Below, one piece after another: positions 15,030 through 19,205 of a stretch of DNA of 19,205 bases (positions within the stretch are counted from its first letter, which is position 1; each line of letters starts with the position of its first letter). This DNA comes from JBJENW01 sp051880395 (GTDB lineage Bacteria > Bacillota > Clostridia > Lachnospirales > Lachnospiraceae). Below the pieces are notes generated by a model, which did no database searches, was not told the DNA's origin, and was given only the letters and a program-made list of their open reading frames with translations. The stretch spans positions 1-19,205 of the forward strand of contig JBJENW010000095.1 in assembly GCA_051880395.1 (NCBI GenBank). Direction: 5' to 3'. A program made the translations under genes and the position numbers.

Positions 15030-15620
15030 ATGCAGAGTTTATTGATTTCTTATATTTCGCAGGATTGGCATATGGTAAAAGAATATCTTCACAGTGGAAT
15101 CATAGTGGGAATCGGCGCATGGCTGTGTTATATGACATATTCCATTTGCTTCTATAAAAAAGCGCGCTTTCCAAAAAGCATTGTGTTTTATTTTTTTGCG
15201 GTATATGTCCATGTCCTGTATCGGCTGACACTTCTGTCAAGGCCTCCGGGGTCGCGGACAAGTGTGGCATTGAAACTTTTTGCCACATTCACAGGGGATC
15301 TGCGCGGTATGATGTATGTCGTGGAAAATGTGCTGATGTTTGTACCGCTTGGAATTCTCTTGCCAATCATCTGGGAGAAACAAAGGAAAGGATATGTCCT
15401 GCTCTTGACCGCGTTTTTTAGTTCGGTTGCGATTGAAGTGACACAGTTTTTGACACAGCGCGGTTACTGTCAGACAGATGATGTCATGACAAATACCATA
15501 GGGGCAGGAATCGGGTTTTTGATTTTTCAGATTGGAAGATATGGGAATCTTTCTTTACAAAAATGTTGGGAATGCAGGGAACCAGCTTCGAGTGAAAATG
15601 TTTCCGGCAGAAAAAAATAG
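15030..15620 (+). CDS. VanZ-family membrane protein
   Basis: A 196-residue membrane protein of the VanZ family with about five hydrophobic segments. The core is recognisable: an N-terminal helix, YVHVLYRLTLLSRPPG, then ENVLMFVPLGILLP, the conserved SSVAIEVTQFLTQRGYCQTDDVMTNTIGAGIGFLIF, and a short Cys- and Ser-rich tail. VanZ of enterococci gives low-level teicoplanin resistance, but most chromosomal relatives have no known function, so no resistance role is claimed. The frame is open from GTG 15021, but ATG 15030 is chosen because AAAGGGG lies 8 bases before it. It is co-transcribed with greA 17 bases downstream. Confidence 0.88.
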   Translation: MQSLLISYISQDWHMVKEYLHSGIIVGIGAWLCYMTYSICFYKKARFPKSIVFYFFAVYVHVLYRLTLLSRPPGSRTSVALKLFATFTGDLRGMMYVVENVLMFVPLGILLPIIWEKQRKGYVLLLTAFFSSVAIEVTQFLTQRGYCQTDDVMTNTIGAGIGFLIFQIGRYGNLSLQKCWECREPASSENVSGRKK

Positions 15621-15637
15621 AAAAGGGGATTTATAGA

Positions 15638-16141
15638 ATGAAAGAGCAATTGACACAAAAAGATGTAGAAAAGATCAAAGAGGAGATCGAATACCGAAAA
15701 CTTGTTGTGCGAAAAGAGGCACTAGAAGCAGTGAAAGAGGCGCGTGCGCAGGGTGATTTAAGCGAAAACTTTGAATATCACGCAGCAAAAAAAGATAAAA
15801 ATCAAAACGAGAGCCGAATCCGTTATTTAGAGCGCATGATCAAAAATGCAACCATTATCTCGGATGAGTCAAAAGACGATGAAGTTGGTTTAAATACGAT
15901 CGTAGATGTGTATATCGAGGATGATGACGAGGTAGAAACGTATAAGATCGTGACATCTGTCCGCGGAAATTCCCTGGAAGGGCGTATTAGCATTGAATCC
16001 CCGCTGGGAAAAGCGGTATTGGGCCATAAAGTGGGAGATACTGTGACAGTAAAAGTGAATGAGGATGTGCAGTATGATGTGACGATTCGGGCGATTCGAA
16101 AAACCGAAGATGATGATAGTGACTCTATTCGAAAATTTTAA
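15638..16141 (+). CDS. greA: Transcription elongation factor GreA
   Basis: A 167-residue Gre factor that rescues backtracked RNA polymerase by stimulating transcript cleavage. The N-terminal coiled coil (about 1-78) carries the tip DLSENFEYHAAK, with the catalytic acidic residues at Asp40 and Glu43. The C-terminal FKBP-like domain (about 83-157) includes the usual ISIESPLGKAVLGHKVGDTVTV. The acidic C-terminal tail DDDSDSIRKF is slightly longer than usual. It could be a second Gre paralogue, which cannot be settled here. Start ATG follows AAAAGGGGATTTATAG. A strong terminator follows. Confidence 0.93.
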   Translation: MKEQLTQKDVEKIKEEIEYRKLVVRKEALEAVKEARAQGDLSENFEYHAAKKDKNQNESRIRYLERMIKNATIISDESKDDEVGLNTIVDVYIEDDDEVETYKIVTSVRGNSLEGRISIESPLGKAVLGHKVGDTVTVKVNEDVQYDVTIRAIRKTEDDDSDSIRKF

Positions 16142-16146
16142 GAAAG

Positions 16147-16193
16147 AAAAAGCCGGCGCTTCACAGTGAATCTGTGAGGCGCCGGTCTTTTTT
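16147..16193. terminator. Bidirectional terminator between greA and the FnIII-SH3b gene
   Basis: CCGGCGCTTCACAG (16153-16166) pairs with CTGTGAGGCGCCGG (16172-16185) with one wobble pair and a 5-base loop. TCTTTTTTT follows on the plus strand, and an A-rich run on the other side gives a T-rich tail on the minus strand. It serves the two convergent genes. Confidence 0.93.
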
Positions 16194-16210
16194 ATCCATT
16201 AAGAGAAATA

Positions 16211-17038
16211 TTATTTAATCTTAATGTATTCTGCAGCTGCATAACCTTTGATGGTCTTACCGCTGTAGAAAGAAATGTGATACCATTTTCTTCCGTCTCC
16301 GTTTTTGGTACCAAGGATATTTACTTTTGTACCCTTTGGAATGGAACGGATTACGCTTGCTTTCATAGAAGCAGCTGTCCGCACATTCAGACGGGAAGCA
16401 GTAACAACACCTGTTTTTCCGGTCGTAGGAGTTGCGGAAGAGCCGCTGCCGATCAGGTCAGAACGGATGTAACCTTTGTATGTAGTTCCGTTTACAGTCG
16501 CAGATACATGATACCATGCGGTTCCGGATCCATCCTGAGTGGTTGCAGTGATCGTCACAAGTGTATTGTTCGGGATAGTTGTTACGATGCCGAAGTTTGT
16601 GCCTGCGTGTTTCCGGATTCTTACATTTGCTTTCGAACGACCGCTTCTTGAAGAAGTGTTTTTAGTTGCAGCAGTCAAAATGCTAGAGAAGCTGCCGCGT
16701 TTTACGCCGTATGCCGTGTTTGCATAAGAGCGTACTTTGTAATAGTATTCTCTTCCAGCAGAAAGATTACGGTTGCAGAAAGAGGTGTTTCCACTGTAAA
16801 CCGTGGAGATACGGCTGTAGCTGCCGTTATAAGCGCTTGAACGGTAGATTTCATATCCGCTGACGCCAGACTGTGCGTTCCAGGAAATGTTAATACTGCT
16901 TGTGGTCGTGCTGCCGCGTTTTAAGCCGGTGACTTTTCCGACGGATTGAGCGGTAACTGCGGCAGATGTTGCTTGCGGCATTCCTACTAAAACCATAATG
17001 GCACAGAGAATACCCACAAAAATCTTTTTTGTCTTCAT
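16211..17038 (-). CDS. Secreted FnIII-SH3b domain protein
   Basis: A 275-residue exported protein. A signal peptide (about 1-27, ending near ATSAAVTA) precedes a fibronectin type III domain (about 35-125: VTGLKRGSTTTSSINISWNAQSG, GYEIYRSS, REYYYKVRSY). Two bacterial SH3 domains follow, at about 137-196 (KANVRIRKHAGTNFGIV, AWYHVS, GYIRSDLIG) and 213-275 (ASRLNVRTAASMKASVI, WYHISF, GYAAAEYIKI). SH3b domains often bind cell wall peptides. No catalytic domain is present, so the likely role is wall binding or adhesion, which is inference. No LPXTG or other anchor is seen. Start ATG follows AAAGGGAGTCAAGACATC. It is monocistronic. Confidence 0.86.
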   Translation of the reverse strand: MKTKKIFVGILCAIMVLVGMPQATSAAVTAQSVGKVTGLKRGSTTTSSINISWNAQSGVSGYEIYRSSAYNGSYSRISTVYSGNTSFCNRNLSAGREYYYKVRSYANTAYGVKRGSFSSILTAATKNTSSRSGRSKANVRIRKHAGTNFGIVTTIPNNTLVTITATTQDGSGTAWYHVSATVNGTTYKGYIRSDLIGSGSSATPTTGKTGVVTASRLNVRTAASMKASVIRSIPKGTKVNILGTKNGDGRKWYHISFYSGKTIKGYAAAEYIKIK

Positions 17039-17157
17039 GATGTCTTGACTCCCTTTCTTTTTTCATAATAAAATAATGTTGTCAATATTTACTTTAATCA
17101 TTTCTGTCGATTACGTCAACAAAAAAAACGCAAATTTAAGATTTTCTTAAACATTTT

Positions 17158-17190
17158 TTGCAGAAAAATCTAATTTTTTGTAAAAATTAG
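17158..17190 (+). promoter_or_regulatory. Candidate promoter with overlapping palindrome upstream of the nfeD-like gene
   Basis: TTGCAG (17158-17163) and TAAAAA (17181-17186) are 17 bases apart. A perfect inverted repeat, CTAATTTTT and AAAAATTAG (17170-17178 and 17182-17190), covers the spacer and -10 region and could be an operator. The A/T-rich context makes both calls tentative. Nothing else is recognised in the rest of 17039-17300. Confidence 0.35.
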
Positions 17191-17300
17191 TCGATAGAAG
17201 TGCGCGTTTTTTGATTCAAGCAGGAAATAACTGCATTCAAGCAAAATCCGTTGCATTTGTGCAGAAAGTAGCGTATGGTATGCATAAAGGAGGGATGCGT

Positions 17301-17735
17301 ATGGCAGTGATTTTTTGGTTGGTACTTCTGATCGTACTGCTATTGATTGAGATCATCACAGTGGGTCTCACAACAATCTGGTTTGCCGGCGGTGCACTGG
17401 CTGCTGTACTGGTATGTGCAGTCGGCGGAAATGAAGTGGTACAGTTTCTCGTCTTCTTGACTGTTTCGCTGCTGCTGCTATTTTTCACAAGACCGGTGGC
17501 AGTCAAATATATCAACAGAAACAGGGAAAAGACGAATTATGAAGGAATCATAGGCAAAGAAGTACGAATCACACAGCGCGTAGAGAATCGAAACAACACT
17601 GGAAAAGCCATGCTTGGCGGACAGGAATGGACGGTCCGTAGTGAAATGGAAGATCTGGTTTTAGAACCGGGCAGCATTGCAAAAGTCGTTCGTATCGAAG
17701 GCGTAAAACTGATTGTAAAGAAAGAGGAGGATTAG
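17301..17735 (+). CDS. NfeD-like membrane protein, partner of the SPFH protein
   Basis: A 144-residue short-form NfeD protein. Two or three hydrophobic segments (about residues 3-68, with IEIITVGLTTIWFAGGALAA and VVQFLVFLTVSLLLLFFTRP) precede a C-terminal OB-fold-like domain (about 80-144: GIIGKEVRITQRVENRNNTGKAMLGGQEWTVRS... VRIEGVKLIVKK). The frame extends upstream, but ATG 17301 is chosen because AAAGGAGGG lies 6 bases before it, whereas the ATG six bases earlier is too close. In this family the OB domain interacts with the adjacent stomatin-type protein; the pair is linked to membrane microdomains and membrane stress. The stop codon sits within the ribosome binding region of the next gene, indicating coupled translation. 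Confidence 0.88.
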   Translation: MAVIFWLVLLIVLLLIEIITVGLTTIWFAGGALAAVLVCAVGGNEVVQFLVFLTVSLLLLFFTRPVAVKYINRNREKTNYEGIIGKEVRITQRVENRNNTGKAMLGGQEWTVRSEMEDLVLEPGSIAKVVRIEGVKLIVKKEED

Positions 17736-17740
17736 AAGAA

Positions 17741-18682
17741 ATGGGAGTTGCAGGAGTGTTAGGAATTGTTTTGTTAGTGATCGTTTTGATCGTATTGGCA
17801 AATTGTGTAAAAATCGTGCCGCAGGCACACGCAATGGTAATTGAACGGTTAGGTGCATATCAGGGTACCTGGGATGTCGGAATGCATTTTAAAGTGCCGA
17901 TCATCGACCGTGTGGCAAAAAAAGTGGTCTTAAAAGAGCAGGTAGTTGATTTCCCGCCACAGCCGGTGATCACAAAGGATAATGTAACGATGCAGATCGA
18001 TACGGTTGTGTATTATCAGATCACAGACCCGAAGCTGTATGTATATGGAGTGGAAAATCCGATCATGGCGATTGAAAATCTGACCGCTACGACGCTTCGA
18101 AATATCATCGGTGACTTGGAATTAGACCAGACACTGACATCGAGAGAGACAATCAATACCCACATGCGTTCGGCGCTGGATGAAGCGACAGATCCATGGG
18201 GAATCAAAGTAAACCGCGTCGAACTGAAAAACATCACACCGCCGAGAGAAATTCAGGATGCGATGGAAAAACAGATGAAAGCAGAGCGTGAGCGTCGTGA
18301 GTCCATCTTAAGAGCTGAAGGTGAGAAGAAATCCACGATTCTGGTAGCCGAAGGTAAAAAAGAATCTGCGATTCTGGATGCCGAAGCAGAAAAACAGGCA
18401 GCGATCTTACGTGCGGAGGCAACCAAAGAGGCAACCGTAAAAGAAGCCGAAGGTAAAGCAGAAGCTATCCGTCAGGTACAGCAGGCATATGCAGATGGAA
18501 TCCGTTACATCAAAGAAGCACAGCCGGATCAGAGTGTCCTTACGATCAAGAGCTTAGAGGCATTTGAAAAAGCCGCAGACGGAAAAGCAACAAAGATCAT
18601 TATTCCGTCCGAGATTCAGGGAATTGCCGGTCTGACAAAATCCGTGGTAGAAGTTGCAAAGGATATACCGGAAGAAAAATAA
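17741..18682 (+). CDS. SPFH/Band 7 (stomatin-like, QmcA-type) protein
   Basis: A 313-residue membrane-anchored SPFH protein. A single N-terminal hydrophobic segment (about 3-24) is followed by the SPFH domain (about 25-190), including IVPQAHAMVIERLGAYQGTW, ITKDNVTMQIDTVVYYQI and LRNIIGDLELDQTLTSRETIN. A long Ala/Glu/Lys-rich coiled coil follows (about 190-265, with repeated AEGKKES/AEAEKQA units) and a C-terminal IPSEIQGIAGL segment. The family oligomerises into ring or cage assemblies at the membrane. Next to an NfeD-like gene it forms the standard two-gene module. Start ATG follows GAGGAGGATTAGAAGAA. No terminator is seen after the stop; repeat copy 5 begins 8 bases later. Confidence 0.93.
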   Translation: MGVAGVLGIVLLVIVLIVLANCVKIVPQAHAMVIERLGAYQGTWDVGMHFKVPIIDRVAKKVVLKEQVVDFPPQPVITKDNVTMQIDTVVYYQITDPKLYVYGVENPIMAIENLTATTLRNIIGDLELDQTLTSRETINTHMRSALDEATDPWGIKVNRVELKNITPPREIQDAMEKQMKAERERRESILRAEGEKKSTILVAEGKKESAILDAEAEKQAAILRAEATKEATVKEAEGKAEAIRQVQQAYADGIRYIKEAQPDQSVLTIKSLEAFEKAADGKATKIIIPSEIQGIAGLTKSVVEVAKDIPEEK

Positions 18683-18690
18683 ATGAAAGG

Positions 18691-19101
18691 GTGGCGGCCA
18701 CTACGTTTTGGTTTCCCGAAACCGTATTGGCTCCACGGACGTTTCTAGTATCCGACAGGAAACAAGGAGCGGGGCAGCTGAAACAAACGTGGCTAGACAG
18801 AAATGAAGTCGAGTTTCGGCTGGGTGGATTTGCGATGCTTTATATTTGCTGTCTTTCGAAGGTCGGACAGTCTGCACGGAACTGTATGCCAGAGCCAGAA
18901 TCAAAACCGGATTCTTTCTCTGACATACAGTTCCGCACAGCCTTTCCGCCGAACGAAAGACAGCAAAGGCATCACAAATCCACCCAGCCGAACTCACTAT
19001 CATTTCTGTCGAAGCCACGTTTGTTTCAGCTGCCCCGCTCCTTGTTCCCTGCCGGATACTAGAAACTGTGTATCGGAGACGGTAGGCTAAGATCTGTTTC
19101 C
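18691..19101 (+). repeat. Large palindromic intergenic element, copy 5 (shortened leader)
   Basis: Plus orientation. The leader is reduced to about 55 bp (18691-18745): GGCCACTACGTTTTGG and CCGAAACCGTATTGG match the copy 4 leader, but the CCACCACTCTTT hairpin is missing. The core spans about 18740-19065, with arms TAGTATCCGACAGGAAACAA and TTGTTCCCTGCCGGATACTA. The arms pair along nearly their whole length although their sequence differs from copies 1-4. The right edge is GGCTAAGATCTGTTTCC. Nothing is recognised in the remaining 19102-19205, which contains no gene start. Confidence 0.85.
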
Positions 19102-19205
19102 TGGGTGAAAAATGTTGCAGACGAAACGTATTCGGAAATTTATAAAAATATTGTAACTGTTCAGTACCTCTGTTTAAGGCAAATTAATTCTTTGGTCAAA
19201 ACGGA

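Noticed and set aside
15015..15030. AAAGGGGTGGCGGC before the vanZ-like gene resembles the GAAAGGGTGGCGGCC at the edge of copy 5
   Set aside because: In one place it is the ribosome binding region, in the other the start of a leader hairpin; the shared stretch is short and not present in other copies.
15030..15620. VanZ-like gene as an antibiotic resistance determinant
   Set aside because: No vanA/B/X/Y/R/S genes are nearby; chromosomal VanZ-family proteins are widespread and mostly uncharacterised, so resistance cannot be claimed.

Overview
The window looks like a low-to-moderate GC Clostridia chromosome, most probably Lachnospiraceae. This is inferred from strong AGGAGG-type ribosome binding sites, chemoreceptors behind a sigma-D-like promoter, a PdaA-type sporulation deacetylase, a Gram-positive lipoprotein binding protein and a VanZ-family protein. 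No rRNA, tRNA, CRISPR array or transposase gene was seen.

Layout, left to right. 1-705: palindromic repeat copy 1, then the mgtE promoter. 706-2124: magnesium transporter mgtE with a strong terminator. 2260-7271: two tandem paralogous chemoreceptors, closed by a strong terminator. 7272-7939: repeat copy 2. 7940-9001: membrane-anchored PdaA-like polysaccharide deacetylase. 9002-9575: repeat copy 3, interrupted by a 100-N assembly gap. 9576-14295 (minus strand): a complete branched-chain amino acid ABC operon, transcribed binding protein-livH-livM-livG-livF, with a promoter, a leader hairpin resembling a terminator, and a stable hairpin after the binding protein gene. 14296-15029: repeat copy 4 and the vanZ promoter. 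15030-16141: VanZ-like gene and greA in one operon. 16211-17038 (minus strand): a secreted FnIII-SH3b protein sharing a bidirectional terminator with greA. 17301-18682: an NfeD-like protein and an SPFH/stomatin protein, a classic partner pair. 18683-19205: repeat copy 5; its last ~100 bases show nothing recognisable, and neither do bases 1-97.

The genes are ordinary. The striking content is a family of five large intergenic palindromic elements; the three full-length copies are 485-488 bp. Each has a stem of roughly 160 bp per arm. Arm sequences differ between copies, but in most copies the two arms still match each other, while short oriented asymmetric motifs stay conserved on one arm or the other. 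Full copies also carry a leader of about 85-120 bp on one side. They occupy five of the boundaries between transcription units in 19 kb. I do not recognise this as a named family. It could be a non-autonomous mobile element, a structured RNA or transcription-boundary element, or both. Frames that stay open inside these palindromes are judged non-coding.
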